From the NCBI RefSeq assembly GCF_019263805.1, contig NZ_CP079195.1, forward strand, positions 313,501-377,500: DNA of 64,000 bases, read 5' to 3'. This document shows positions 17,715-26,569 of this stretch, piece after piece (within the stretch, counting starts at the first letter, position 1; each line of letters opens with the position of its first letter). The notes under the pieces were generated by a model. That model did not search any database. It saw only the letters and a program-made list of their open reading frames with translations, and had not been told where the DNA came from. A program made the translations under genes and the position numbers. The stretch is from Polaribacter sp. NJDZ03. GTDB lineage: Bacteria; Bacteroidota; Bacteroidia; Flavobacteriales; Flavobacteriaceae.

Positions 17715-18638
17715 TTACTTCCAATTAATTTTAATAAATCGGTTGTTTTTTACAAATTCTGTCGGTATTTTATTTAAAACCTCTAATCGAATAGCGTCTA
17801 TTAAATGGTCTTTTGCTAAAGAATGATGTATTGCTATACTAACTTCTCTTATAGGTTTTGGATCTTCGAAATTAATATGACAACCAATGTCGTTTTTATT
17901 AATCGCCATTTCGGGTACTAAGGTAAATCCGCCATAATTATCTACCATCTTTTTTAAAGCTTCTATAGAACCACTTTGAAATTGAATACTTTTTGGGTTT
18001 GTGTTTTTAGAGCAAATCTTTAAAACCTGATTTCTAAAACAATGTCCGCTTTTTAACAGCCAAATATTATCTAAATTTTCTATTTCTTTTGCAGAAACTA
18101 CTTTTTTATCTTCCGGAAACTGTCCTTTTTGTCCGTAAAACACAAATGGTTCGTTGTATAATTTTATTTCTCTTATAAAAGATTCGTTAAGCGGAGTTAC
18201 TAAAATACCAATGTGAATTTCTTTATTTTTTAATGCAGCAATAATGTTTTCTGTCTGCATTTCTTCGATAATTAATGTGGTGTTTGGGTATTTTTCTGAA
18301 AATGAACCAGAAATTAATGGAATTAAATAGGGAGAAACAGTGGGGATAATTCCTATTTTATAAACACCGTTCATACTATCTAATTCGGTATTTACCATGT
18401 TTTTTAACTCGCTAACTTCCCTTAATATTACTTTAATTTTATTAATAAATACTTCGCCCAAATTTGTGGGTTTAAATGGAGATTTACTTTTATCGAAGAT
18501 AGAAAAACCAATTTCGTCTTCTAACTTTTTAACTTGAATTGTAATTGTTGGTTGGGTAACAAAACATTTTTCGGCAGCTTTTACAAAATGCCTATAGGTG
18601 TCTAGGGCAATTACATATTCTAATTGTTGGAGGGTCAT
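17715..18638 (-). CDS. oxyR: Peroxide-sensing LysR-type regulator OxyR
   Basis: The 307-residue protein has an N-terminal winged HTH (MTLQQLEYVIALDTYRHFVKAAEKCFVTQPTITIQ) and a LysR effector domain. Two cysteines at 200 and 209, in KSGHCFRNQVLKIC, match the redox pair C199/C208 of E. coli OxyR in spacing and context. GSIEALKKMVDNYGGFTLVPE also fits OxyR. It is divergent from the catalase gene 102 bp away, the classic OxyR arrangement, and should switch on catalase when oxidised by H2O2. Confidence 0.93.
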   Translation of the reverse strand: MTLQQLEYVIALDTYRHFVKAAEKCFVTQPTITIQVKKLEDEIGFSIFDKSKSPFKPTNLGEVFINKIKVILREVSELKNMVNTELDSMNGVYKIGIIPTVSPYLIPLISGSFSEKYPNTTLIIEEMQTENIIAALKNKEIHIGILVTPLNESFIREIKLYNEPFVFYGQKGQFPEDKKVVSAKEIENLDNIWLLKSGHCFRNQVLKICSKNTNPKSIQFQSGSIEALKKMVDNYGGFTLVPEMAINKNDIGCHINFEDPKPIREVSIAIHHSLAKDHLIDAIRLEVLNKIPTEFVKNNRFIKINWK

Positions 18639-18642
18639 GTTA

Positions 18643-18659
18643 TATTGATTTTAGCAATA
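18643..18659. promoter_or_regulatory. Candidate OxyR operator
   Basis: TATTG-ATTTTAG-CAATA is a perfect 5+7+5 palindrome containing a T-N11-A core typical of LysR-type sites. It lies 4 bp upstream of the oxyR ATG and about 45 bp from the catalase -7-like box (GATATTTG, 18703-18710). Its position suits autorepression combined with activation of catalase. Confidence 0.45.
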
Positions 18660-18740
18660 CAAGGATATAAACTATTAATTTGATTTATGAGAGGGCCTGA
18701 TTGATATTTGTACTTTAATTATAAATAAAATCAATTACAA

Positions 18741-20273
18741 ATGAAAACACGATTAATAACATTTATCGCTTTATCTGTAGCCCTTTTTGGATTTGCACAA
18801 AACAATAGCGGCAAAAACACAATTACAACAAATGGAGGAGTTCCTGTTGGTGACAATCAAAATTCTAAAACGGTAGGCGAGTACGGACCTGTTTTATTAG
18901 AAGATATTCATTTAATAGAAAAGTTAGCGGCTTTTGATAGAGAAAGAACTCCAGAAAGGGTAGTGCACCCAAGAGGAGCAGGAGCGTCTGGTTACTTTGA
19001 AGCAACAAAAGATATGTCTGATTACACTAGAGCTGTATTATTTGCAGAAGCAGGGAAAAAGACGGATTTAGCCGTTCGTTTTTCTACCGTAATTCACGGA
19101 AAAGGTTCTCCAGAAACAGCAAGAGATCCTAGAGGTTTTGCTGTAAAATTTTATACAGAACAAGGTAATTATGATATTGTTGGTAACAATTTACCTGTCT
19201 TTTTTATTAGAGATGCTATTAAATTTCCAGATATGGTGCACTCTTTAAAACCTTCTCCAGTAACGAATAAGCAAGATCCTAATCGTTTTTTCGATTTCTT
19301 TTCTCATCAACCAGAATCTACACATCTAATTACGAGATTGTATACAGATTTAGGAACTCCAAAAGGCTACCAATATATGAATGGAAGTAGTGTACATGGT
19401 TATAAATGGATTAATAAAGCCGGTAAAGTAACCTATGTAAAGTATTCTTGGGTTTCTAAACAAGGAGAAAAAAACTTAACAGCAGAAGAAGCAACGATAC
19501 AACAAGGTAAAGATTGGCAACATGCAACGGTAAGTTTACGTAAAGATATTGCTGATAAAAATTATCCTCAATGGGATTTATATGTGCAATTGATAAAGCC
19601 AGAAGATATGCATTCTTTTAATTTTTGGCCTTTAGATGCTACCAAAGATTGGCCAGCAGATAAGATAGAAAAGATTAAGATTGGTACCATGACTTTAAAC
19701 GAAAACCCAGTAAATTATTTTGAACAAGTAGAGAGTATTGCTTTTTCTCCGGGTGCTTTAATACCAGGTGTAGAACCTTCTGAAGATAAACTTTTACAAG
19801 GAAGATTGTTTTCTTATTTTGATACGCAAAGACATAGATTAGGACCTAATTTTCAGCAATTAGAAATTAATAAGCCTTTAAAAAATCCTAATAATTATAA
19901 TTCTGATGGTTGGTTAAGTGCCGGAAACAAAAGGTTTGAAAACCCAGATGTAAATTACCAACCAAGTAGTAGATCTTCTTTAGTTGAAGACCCACAATAT
20001 AAACAAGTGGAAACTACACTAACAAACGTAACAATTACACAAAAAGAGATTTCTAAAACAAATGATTTTGCACAAGTAGGAGATTTTTATAGATCGCTTT
20101 CTAAGCAACAACAAGATAATTTAATTAAAAATTTAAAAGGAGATTTAGGTCAGGTTACTGATAAAAAGATTCAAATGAAAATGATTACTTATTTCTATAA
20201 AGCAGATAAAGAGTATGGAATGAGAGTAGCAAAGTCTCTTGGTTTTTCTGCAAAAGATTTTATGAACCACTAA
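18741..20273 (+). CDS. katA: Exported clade-3-type monofunctional catalase
   Basis: The heme catalase converts H2O2 to water and oxygen. The 510-residue protein begins with a Sec signal peptide (MKTRLITFIALSVALFGFAQ), so it should act in the periplasm. The distal His is H76 in RVVHPRGAGASG, the distal Asn N149 in IVGNNLPVFF, and the proximal heme ligand Y359 in RLFSYFDTQRHRLG. It is divergent from oxyR and followed by an ankyrin gene. The subfamily is inferred from length; all catalytic residues are present. Confidence 0.95.
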   Translation: MKTRLITFIALSVALFGFAQNNSGKNTITTNGGVPVGDNQNSKTVGEYGPVLLEDIHLIEKLAAFDRERTPERVVHPRGAGASGYFEATKDMSDYTRAVLFAEAGKKTDLAVRFSTVIHGKGSPETARDPRGFAVKFYTEQGNYDIVGNNLPVFFIRDAIKFPDMVHSLKPSPVTNKQDPNRFFDFFSHQPESTHLITRLYTDLGTPKGYQYMNGSSVHGYKWINKAGKVTYVKYSWVSKQGEKNLTAEEATIQQGKDWQHATVSLRKDIADKNYPQWDLYVQLIKPEDMHSFNFWPLDATKDWPADKIEKIKIGTMTLNENPVNYFEQVESIAFSPGALIPGVEPSEDKLLQGRLFSYFDTQRHRLGPNFQQLEINKPLKNPNNYNSDGWLSAGNKRFENPDVNYQPSSRSSLVEDPQYKQVETTLTNVTITQKEISKTNDFAQVGDFYRSLSKQQQDNLIKNLKGDLGQVTDKKIQMKMITYFYKADKEYGMRVAKSLGFSAKDFMNH

Positions 20274-20294
20274 GTAAATAACAAAACAAATTAC

Positions 20295-20324
20295 AAAGAG
20301 GAAGTTTAAGCTTCCTCTTTTTTA
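20295..20324 (+). terminator. Hairpin terminator between katA and the ankyrin gene
   Basis: AAAGAGGAAG / CTTCCTCTTT forms a 10-bp stem with a 6-nt loop, followed by T-rich sequence. It lies between two co-directional genes, so it probably ends some transcripts and lowers ankyrin expression relative to catalase. Confidence 0.8.
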
Positions 20325-20337
20325 AATTATATATATT

Positions 20338-20853
20338 ATGAAAAAAATTACATTTATTTTAATTCTAATTTTATCATCTACTATTTCTGCTCAGTCTATT
20401 TTTGATGCTTCTAGAAATGGTAATTTAGATAAAATTAATGCTCTTTATACTTTAGACAATAATGTTATAAACACAGCAGATACTAAAGGTTTTACTCCTT
20501 TAATTTTATCGGCTTATAATAACCAACTAAAAGTTGTTGCTTTTTTATTAGAAAAAGGAGTTGCCGTAGAAGCTAAAGATGCATCTGGTAACACAGCTTT
20601 AATGGGCGTTTGTTTTAAAGGATCTATTTCTATTGTTAAAATATTGATAGAAAATGGAGCAGAAGTTAATGCACAAAATTATAACGGAGCAACTGCTTTA
20701 ATTTATGCAAGTACTTTTGGTCATACAGAAATTGTAAAATATTTATTGGCTAATAATGCTGATAAAAATTTAACAGATAATAGAGGAAATACTGCTTTAA
20801 AACATGCGGTTATGCAAGGAAATACCGCTGTGATAGCACTTTTAAATAAGTAA
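20338..20853 (+). CDS. Exported ankyrin-repeat protein, catalase partner (AnkB/KapA-like)
   Basis: The 171-residue protein has a signal peptide (MKKITFILILILSSTISAQ) and about four ankyrin repeats (roughly 17-48, 49-81, 82-114, 115-171), with the TPLILSAYNN, TALMGVC, TALIYAS and TALKHAV turns. Ankyrin genes directly behind catalase genes are known in Pseudomonas (AnkB) and Helicobacter (KapA), where they affect catalase activity or location. Both proteins here carry signal peptides, so they would meet in the periplasm. Confidence 0.85.
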   Translation: MKKITFILILILSSTISAQSIFDASRNGNLDKINALYTLDNNVINTADTKGFTPLILSAYNNQLKVVAFLLEKGVAVEAKDASGNTALMGVCFKGSISIVKILIENGAEVNAQNYNGATALIYASTFGHTEIVKYLLANNADKNLTDNRGNTALKHAVMQGNTAVIALLNK

Positions 20854-20871
20854 TTAAATATTTTAGCTTTT

Positions 20872-21024
20872 AATAAAATGAATAAACAAGCTTAGTCCTT
20901 ATTGAAACGACATCCTTTTTTAATAGAGAAAACTGCTTTTAGCAGAAATCTCTATTGAAAAAGATATTGTTTTTTTGACTTTGCTTAAGATAAATTATAA
21001 GCAGTAAACAGCTTTTAAAAGAAT
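20872..21024 (-). repeat. Structured intergenic repeat, copy 2 (after the nucleotidyltransferase gene)
   Basis: It shares AATAAAxTGAAxAAACAAG, CTTAGTCCTTATTGAAACG, ACATCCTTTTTT, AAAAAGATAT and GCAGTAAACAGCTT with copy 1. The central loop is replaced by a larger hairpin (AATAGAGA/TCTCTATT with inner CTGC/GCAG), and about 30 nt are inserted before GCAG. The end lies 2-3 nt from the stop of the convergent gene. Confidence 0.7.
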
Positions 21025-21026
21025 AT

Positions 21027-21821
21027 TTAATATAAGGCATATTCAATTTCTTCTTCCTCTACAATTACTGGAAATAATTTTTCTGCCTCCGCTAAATCTT
21101 CAATATTATCTACTTCATACCAAGGTTTTTTATCGAAAGAAACGGCTTCTAATTGTAATTTTTGTTCATCTACCAAATCAGAAAAAACAGTTTCATAATA
21201 AGAATTTACACTTCCTTCTTCAATATATTGATTTAGTTTTTTACTAACTTCTTGCCAAGAATCTAATGAGAAACTATAAATATTTACCGTTTTATAACGT
21301 GTTTCTGAATATGCTTCTGTAGTGCCTGCTTGAAACTGAATTACCTTATTTTGGTTGTTAATCGTTACTGTGGTTCCGTTAAGCCAAGGTTGCATTTTTG
21401 CTACAGCCATTCTATCTGGATACACCATATTGGTTAGTAAGGATGTTTCTAAAACCAAGTCGCTTTCTATTAAAACAAACGGTTCTTTAATGCTATTACG
21501 CGCCATCCAAAGTGAGTAAATATTGTTGGTGGTTTTGTATAACGGACTGTGTACATACTCAATATTTAAACCTTCTTTTTGATTACCTAAAAAGTCTACA
21601 ATACATTCTTGTTTGTAACCTGTTACAATGATAAGACGTGTAAAACCTTGTGCTGTTAAATTGGTAACCAAACGCGCCAACATCGATTTTTCATTGACTA
21701 AGGTTAAGCATTTTGGAGCGTCTTTAGTGATAGGAAAAAGGCGACTTCCGGTTCCGGCAGCAAGTAATAAAGCTGTAGTAATTCTATTATTGTTGGTGTT
21801 CTTTTCAGAAGTATTCGTCAT
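21027..21821 (-). CDS. Sugar-phosphate / choline-phosphate-type nucleotidyltransferase
   Basis: The 264-residue cytoplasmic protein has the nucleotidyltransferase core TALLLAAGTGSRLFPITKDAPKCL (G-x-G-x-R-L plus the PK lysine) at about 16-39, then VLIESDLVLE, whose Asp would bind Mg2+. It transfers NMP from NTP to a phosphorylated sugar or alcohol, as in LicC-type enzymes for cell-surface decoration. The last residues are acidic (VIVEEEEIEYALY). Substrate unknown. A hairpin just upstream may attenuate it. Confidence 0.8.
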   Translation of the reverse strand: MTNTSEKNTNNNRITTALLLAAGTGSRLFPITKDAPKCLTLVNEKSMLARLVTNLTAQGFTRLIIVTGYKQECIVDFLGNQKEGLNIEYVHSPLYKTTNNIYSLWMARNSIKEPFVLIESDLVLETSLLTNMVYPDRMAVAKMQPWLNGTTVTINNQNKVIQFQAGTTEAYSETRYKTVNIYSFSLDSWQEVSKKLNQYIEEGSVNSYYETVFSDLVDEQKLQLEAVSFDKKPWYEVDNIEDLAEAEKLFPVIVEEEEIEYALY

Positions 21822-21846
21822 GTAATATTAATTAGGGGATACTATC

Positions 21847-21886
21847 AAAAAAAAACATAAAAGCATTTTTAAAAGCTTTTATGTTT
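21847..21886 (-). terminator. Terminator-like hairpin in the leader of the nucleotidyltransferase gene
   Basis: A perfect 12-bp stem (AAACATAAAAGC / GCTTTTATGTTT, 21853-21864 and 21875-21886) is followed on the minus strand by a U-run from the A9 tract at 21847-21855. It is 26 nt upstream of the ATG and downstream of a promoter box at 21998-22005, so it would stop transcripts before the gene. This layout suggests attenuation. Confidence 0.7.
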
Positions 21887-21997
21887 ACTAAATTGAATGA
21901 TTTAATATTTTGTTTATAGATAATTTAAAGAACATTTATAAAGTCTATTAATGTAATAATTGACTTGTATAATTGTTTATTAAAAATCCTTTTTTGG

Positions 21998-22005
21998 CAA
22001 ATTTA
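21998..22005 (-). promoter_or_regulatory. Promoter -7 box for the nucleotidyltransferase gene
   Basis: On the minus strand it reads TAAATTTG. It would give a leader of about 170 nt containing the hairpin at 21847-21886. Confidence 0.5.
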
Positions 22006-22077
22006 CTATCCTAAGTTGAATGGTACTATTTATTTTTAACAATTTATTAAATAAAAAAATCATTCTCTAAAAGGCGT

Positions 22078-22126
22078 AAAAAAACCTCTAATTACCGATT
22101 TGATATCAGTAAAATAGAGGTTTTAT
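22078..22126 (-). terminator. Terminator after lon
   Basis: AAAACCTCTA / TAGAGGTTTT (22081-22090, 22115-22124) forms a 10-bp stem with a 24-nt loop. The A-run on the left gives a U-run on the minus strand, 20 nt past the lon stop. Confidence 0.8.
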
Positions 22127-22145
22127 TAGTTTATGAAATAGTTAT

Positions 22146-24599
22146 TTATACTAATTTCTTTGCATTTTTAACTTTTTGCTTTGTAAGTGCAATTTCTATT
22201 ACTTCTTTCATTTCTGTAACATAATGGAAAGTCATACCTTTTAAGTAGCTTTCTTTTATTTCTAAAATATCTTTTTCGTTTTCTTTACACAGAATAATTT
22301 CTTTAATATTGGCTCTTTTAGCAGCTAATATTTTTTCTTTAATTCCGCCAACTGGTAATACTTTTCCACGTAACGTAATTTCGCCAGTCATGGCTAATTT
22401 GTTTTTAATTTTACGTTGTGTAAAAGAAGAAACTAAAGAAGTTAACATGGTAATACCTGCACTTGGTCCGTCTTTTGGCGTTGCGCCTTCTGGTACGTGA
22501 ATGTGTACATTATATTTTTCTAGAATTTCTTGTTTAATACCAAATTCTTCTGCATTCGATTTTATGTATTGCAAAGCAATCGTTGCAGATTCTTTCATCA
22601 CATTTCCTAAATTACCTGTAATAGAAAGATTTCCTTTTCCTTTAGATAAAATAGATTCTATAAATAAAATATCTCCACCAACGCTTGTCCAAGCTAATCC
22701 AGTAACTACACCAGCAACTTCATTATTCTCGAATTTATCTCTAAACCTTGGAGTTCCTAAGATTTTTTCTATTTTTTCTGAAGAAATAGCAATGTCATAT
22801 TCCTCTTCTAAAGCGATAGATTTTGCAGCAAAACGAACCACTTTTGCAATTTTCTTTTCTAAACCACGTACTCCAGACTCTCTTGTATAACCTTCTACAA
22901 TTTGCTCTAATTGTTTTTTACCTAACTTTAAATGTGCAGTTGCTAAACCATGCTCTTTTAATTGTTTTGGTAATAAATGTCTTTTAGCAATTTCTATTTT
23001 TTCTTCAATTGTATAACCAGTAACATTTATAATTTCCATTCTATCGCGCAAAGCCCAAGGAATTTGACCTAAGTTGTTTGCAGTAGCAATAAAAAGTATT
23101 TTAGATAAATCGTAACCAACCTCTAAATAATTATCGTAGAAAGATTCGTTTTGTTCCGGATCTAAAACCTCTAACATTGCAGAAGAAGGATCTCCTTGAT
23201 GACTGTTACTTAGTTTATCAATTTCATCTAAAACAAAAACAGGATTCGAAGTTCCAGCTTTTTTTAAGTTCTGAATTAAACGTCCTGGCATAGCACCAAT
23301 ATAAGTTTTTCTATGTCCTCTAATTTCTGCTTCATCACGCAAACCACCTAAAGACATACGTATATATTTACGTCCTAATGCTTCTGCTACAGATTTCCCT
23401 AAAGAAGTTTTACCAACTCCCGGAGGTCCGTATAAACAGATAATTGGCGATTTCATATCTCCTCTTAACTTTAAAACGGCTAAGTGTTCTATAATTCTTT
23501 CTTTTACTTCTTCTAAACCAAAATGATCTCTATCTAAAACCTTAGTAGCAAATTTTAAGTCGAATTTATCTTTTGAGTAAATTCCCCAAGGTAACTCTAG
23601 CAACAATTCTAAATAGCTTCTCTGAACACCATATTCAGCAGCTTGCGGATTCATTCTTTTTAATCGATTTAACTCTTTTTCAAAAGTTTCACCAACTTCT
23701 TTGCTCCATTTTTTAGTTTTAGCCTGCTTGCGCATTTCTTCTAACTCTTCGTCATTAGAAACACCACCTAATTCATCCTGAATGGTTTTTAATTGCTGAT
23801 TTAAATAATATTCACGTTGTTGTTGGTCTAAATCTTCGCGAGTTTTAGACTGAATATCATTACGTAATTTTAATTTCTGAAGCTCTTTGTTTAGGTTTTT
23901 CAACGCTAATAAAGCACGTTCTTTTAGATTGTCTTTTTCTAAAATGACTTGTTTCTGAGCTACTGATAAATCCATATTAGATGAAATAAAATTCACCAAA
24001 AACGAATCTGATTTTATATTTTTAATAGCAAAAGAAGCTTCACTAGGTAACATTGGGTTTTCCTTAATTACCTCTAAAGCTTGTTCTTTAATAGACTCTA
24101 TAATTGCTTCAAATTCTTTTTCGTCATCTACACTTCTGTCTTCTAACGCTTCTTTTACCGTTGCTTTTAAATACGGTTTGTCTTGAATTATTGCATCGAT
24201 CTCGAAACGTTTTTTACCTTGAATGATAACGGTTGTGTTACCATCGGGCATTTTTAAAACACGTAAAATTTGCGCAACAACACCAGTTGTATGAATGTCT
24301 TTTAAAGTAGGTTCTTCTTCGTCTTCATTTCTTTGCGCAACCACTCCAATTACTTTATCGCCTTTGTTAGCGTCTTTTATTAATTGAATAGAAGCATCTC
24401 TACCTGCTGTAATTGGTATTACAACACCAGGAAACAATACGGTGTTTCTTAAAGGTAAAATGGATAAAACTTCTGGAACGCTTTCCTTATTAATAATTTC
24501 CTCATCTTCTGGAGTCATTAACGGAATTAATTCAGAATCTTCATTCAACATACTATGTAGCGACATATTGTCTAAATGCATTATTTTTGGTTTGCTCAT
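22146..24599 (-). CDS. lon: ATP-dependent Lon protease
   Basis: The 817-residue cytoplasmic protease degrades misfolded and regulatory proteins. The N-terminal LON substrate domain (about 45-240) starts at [16 protein letters not shown] coiled region follows, then Walker A GPPGVGKT at 391-398, Walker B FVLDEIDK, and the C-terminal protease domain with catalytic S713 (PKDGPSAG) and K756 (GGIKEK). Length and motif order are normal. A perfect palindrome lies 12 nt upstream of the start. Confidence 0.97.
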   Translation of the reverse strand: MSKPKIMHLDNMSLHSMLNEDSELIPLMTPEDEEIINKESVPEVLSILPLRNTVLFPGVVIPITAGRDASIQLIKDANKGDKVIGVVAQRNEDEEEPTLKDIHTTGVVAQILRVLKMPDGNTTVIIQGKKRFEIDAIIQDKPYLKATVKEALEDRSVDDEKEFEAIIESIKEQALEVIKENPMLPSEASFAIKNIKSDSFLVNFISSNMDLSVAQKQVILEKDNLKERALLALKNLNKELQKLKLRNDIQSKTREDLDQQQREYYLNQQLKTIQDELGGVSNDEELEEMRKQAKTKKWSKEVGETFEKELNRLKRMNPQAAEYGVQRSYLELLLELPWGIYSKDKFDLKFATKVLDRDHFGLEEVKERIIEHLAVLKLRGDMKSPIICLYGPPGVGKTSLGKSVAEALGRKYIRMSLGGLRDEAEIRGHRKTYIGAMPGRLIQNLKKAGTSNPVFVLDEIDKLSNSHQGDPSSAMLEVLDPEQNESFYDNYLEVGYDLSKILFIATANNLGQIPWALRDRMEIINVTGYTIEEKIEIAKRHLLPKQLKEHGLATAHLKLGKKQLEQIVEGYTRESGVRGLEKKIAKVVRFAAKSIALEEEYDIAISSEKIEKILGTPRFRDKFENNEVAGVVTGLAWTSVGGDILFIESILSKGKGNLSITGNLGNVMKESATIALQYIKSNAEEFGIKQEILEKYNVHIHVPEGATPKDGPSAGITMLTSLVSSFTQRKIKNKLAMTGEITLRGKVLPVGGIKEKILAAKRANIKEIILCKENEKDILEIKESYLKGMTFHYVTEMKEVIEIALTKQKVKNAKKLV

Positions 24600-24611
24600 C
24601 TGTTATATCTC

Positions 24612-24624
24612 TGTCATACTGACA
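24612..24624. promoter_or_regulatory. Palindrome upstream of lon, candidate stress-regulator site
   Basis: TGTCA-TAC-TGACA is a perfect 5+3+5 palindrome starting 12 nt upstream of the lon ATG. No ordinary -7 box was found for lon, so this may be a regulated start or an operator. The link to heat-shock control is an inference. Confidence 0.35.
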
Positions 24625-24793
24625 TTGATTCTTAAAAAGTTTAAGATCAATATCAATTCGTTGTTTTTAGTTTATTGATAATCAAGAAGGTAATAATATT
24701 TTTTCTTAATCTCTAATATATAAAAACAATTGTTATGCCAAGGTTAAAATAGTTTAGATTCCTTTTAAAGTATTTAACTTATTATAATTTTAG

Positions 24794-24801
24794 TAAATTT
24801 G
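24794..24801 (+). promoter_or_regulatory. Promoter -7 box for the DUF2200 gene
   Basis: TAAATTTG lies 27 nt before the TTG start at 24829. Confidence 0.55.
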
Positions 24802-24828
24802 ATTGAATAAAATAATTAATTTCCAATT

Positions 24829-25203
24829 TTGAAAGATACAAGTCATCATGATGAACGTATTGCAAATATGAATTTTTTTTCTGTGTATCCTCATTATGTA
24901 ACAAAAGTGGAAAAAAAGGGAAGAAGTATCGCTGAATTACACGAAGTAATTGAATGGTTAACTGGTTATAATGAAAAAGAGTTAAAAGAACTGATAGTTA
25001 CTGAAGTTACCTTTGAAACTTTTTTTAAAAATGCAACATTACATCCAAATGTACATTTGATAAAGGGTGTGATTTGTGGCTATAGAGTAGAGGAGATAGA
25101 GAATTCTTTAACACAGCAAGTTCGTTATTTAGATAAATTAGTTGATGAGTTAGCGAAGGGGAAAAAGATGGAAAAGATACTAAGGCAAGCGCCTAAAAAA
25201 TAG
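24829..25203 (+). CDS. DUF2200 family protein
   Basis: The small 124-residue protein matches the DUF2200 family in its core [26 protein letters not shown] and [13 protein letters not shown]. Its function is unknown; no signal peptide or membrane segment is seen. A TTG start at 24829 is chosen because a stop lies four codons upstream, and the next in-frame ATG (Met14) would cut into the conserved HxERIA segment. Its 3' end overlaps the convergent methyltransferase gene by 11 bp. Confidence 0.82.
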   Translation: MKDTSHHDERIANMNFFSVYPHYVTKVEKKGRSIAELHEVIEWLTGYNEKELKELIVTEVTFETFFKNATLHPNVHLIKGVICGYRVEEIENSLTQQVRYLDKLVDELAKGKKMEKILRQAPKK

Positions 25204-25852
25204 TATAAAGTGTAGTCACAATTTTGCCTTTTCCGTCTTCTAAGGTATAAGACAATAATTCTTTTTCTTCTTTAACCTTCATATTAAAAGGTGTCGCTAA
25301 TAAGTCAATTCCGCTTTTCTTTTTAATTCGGATTCCCTGTCCAGAAATAATATCTTTATTAGGAATAAAATCATCACAAGGAAGATGTTCTGTAAGAATA
25401 ACATATTTATAATTTGTTAATTTCTCTACAACACTTAGTACTTCTGCATTAGATAAATGTTGCAAAACTTGCCTTAAAATAATACAATCTCCTATTGGTA
25501 AATTATCCGTAGCAATATCTAAACATTCAAATTTTAAATTATCTGCTTTAAAGTTTTCTTTATTGTGTTTTATCAATTCTAAGACAATATCTATAGCCGT
25601 ATATTTTTGAGTAAGTTTTACAAATTTTTTACCAATATTAAAATCTCCACATCCTAAATCTAAAACAGTAATTTGGCTTTTAAAAGAAGTTAAAAAAGAA
25701 CTAATAGTTTTTATATAAGGTGCTATTATTTCTGGTTGATGAGAGCCCGAACCAGAATAAAACTCAGCGTTGTTGCTTCCCCAAAGATTCATTTCGTAAA
25801 CTTGTTCCATTGCCTTTTTTGTTGGCCAAGGTTTCTTTGTTTTTTTATCCAT
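25193..25852 (-). CDS. Class I SAM-dependent methyltransferase
   Basis: The 219-residue protein has SAM motif [16 protein letters not shown] (about 70-84), motif II with [14 protein letters not shown], then [10 protein letters not shown] and [14 protein letters not shown], in the order of a class I methyltransferase. The substrate is unknown. It has its own promoter box (25890-25897) and overlaps the DUF2200 gene tail to tail. Confidence 0.82.
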   Translation of the reverse strand: MDKKTKKPWPTKKAMEQVYEMNLWGSNNAEFYSGSGSHQPEIIAPYIKTISSFLTSFKSQITVLDLGCGDFNIGKKFVKLTQKYTAIDIVLELIKHNKENFKADNLKFECLDIATDNLPIGDCIILRQVLQHLSNAEVLSVVEKLTNYKYVILTEHLPCDDFIPNKDIISGQGIRIKKKSGIDLLATPFNMKVKEEKELLSYTLEDGKGKIVTTLYTIF

Positions 25853-25889
25853 AGAAATTTAAAGTAAAACACGCACAATTATTAGGGTT

Positions 25890-25897
25890 CAAATGTA
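25890..25897 (-). promoter_or_regulatory. Promoter -7 box for the methyltransferase gene
   Basis: TACATTTG on the minus strand, 38 nt before the start codon. Confidence 0.5.
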
Positions 25898-25943
25898 ACA
25901 ACAAATACTTAAAAATGGATCTCACATAAAAAAAGAGTATTTT

Positions 25944-25951
25944 TATTTTTG
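25944..25951 (+). promoter_or_regulatory. Promoter -7 box for the ECF sigma operon
   Basis: TATTTTTG lies 51 nt before the TTG start of the sigma gene, the reverse of the methyltransferase promoter next to it. Confidence 0.55.
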
Positions 25952-26002
25952 CAAACTGTCACAAATTAAAAAGAATGTAGTCTCTAGGATACAAACGTTT
26001 TA

Positions 26003-26569
26003 TTGGAAACTAATCAACCACATATAACCAACCTTATAAAACGCTGCAAAAAGTCGGATAAAAACGCGCAATTAGATTTGTATAAAGCATATTACCATGC
26101 AATGTACAATACTGCTTATCGCATTTTAAAAGACAGTTTTGAGGCGGAAGATATTATGCAAGAAGCGTTTTTAACGGTTTTTACAAAGATGGACAGTTAT
26201 AAGGGGGAAGTTACTTTTGGTGCTTGGTTAAAGAGAATTGTAATTAATAAAAGTTTAACGCAGTTAAAGAAAAACAACCGATATGAAGAAGTAAAGATGG
26301 AAGTTGTTTCTATAGATGAAGTAGATGAAGAAGAGATTGACTATACCGGTTTAAAAGCAAAAAACGTTTTGACTTGTTTACAAAGTTTAAAAGAAAATTA
26401 CAGATTGGTATTAACTTTGCATTTAATAGAAGGATATGATTATGAAGAAATTTCACAGATTTTAGATTATTCAAATGAAAATGTAAGAACCACTGTTTCT
26501 AGAGCAAAAAAGAAATTAAAGCAAGTATTGCTTGCAGAAAATAGTAAAGCACAAGGGTATGGAAGATAA
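26003..26569 (+). CDS. ECF-type RNA polymerase sigma factor
   Basis: The 188-residue protein has the region 2 domain (LYKAYYHAMYNTAYRILKDSFEAEDIMQEAFLTVF, about 26-60) and region 4 (LQSLKENYRLVLTLHLIEGYDYEEISQILDYSNENVRTTVSRAKKKLKQ, about 129-177). It would direct RNA polymerase to an unknown target set. The start is TTG at 26003; no ATG lies before region 2. The next gene overlaps by 11 bp and encodes a single-pass membrane protein that is the likely anti-sigma partner. Confidence 0.92.
   Translation: METNQPHITNLIKRCKKSDKNAQLDLYKAYYHAMYNTAYRILKDSFEAEDIMQEAFLTVFTKMDSYKGEVTFGAWLKRIVINKSLTQLKKNNRYEEVKMEVVSIDEVDEEEIDYTGLKAKNVLTCLQSLKENYRLVLTLHLIEGYDYEEISQILDYSNENVRTTVSRAKKKLKQVLLAENSKAQGYGR

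Noticed and set aside
22309..24678. Plus-strand reading frames inside and beside lon
   Set aside because: Shadows of the lon gene, with low-complexity hydrophobic translations and no start signals.
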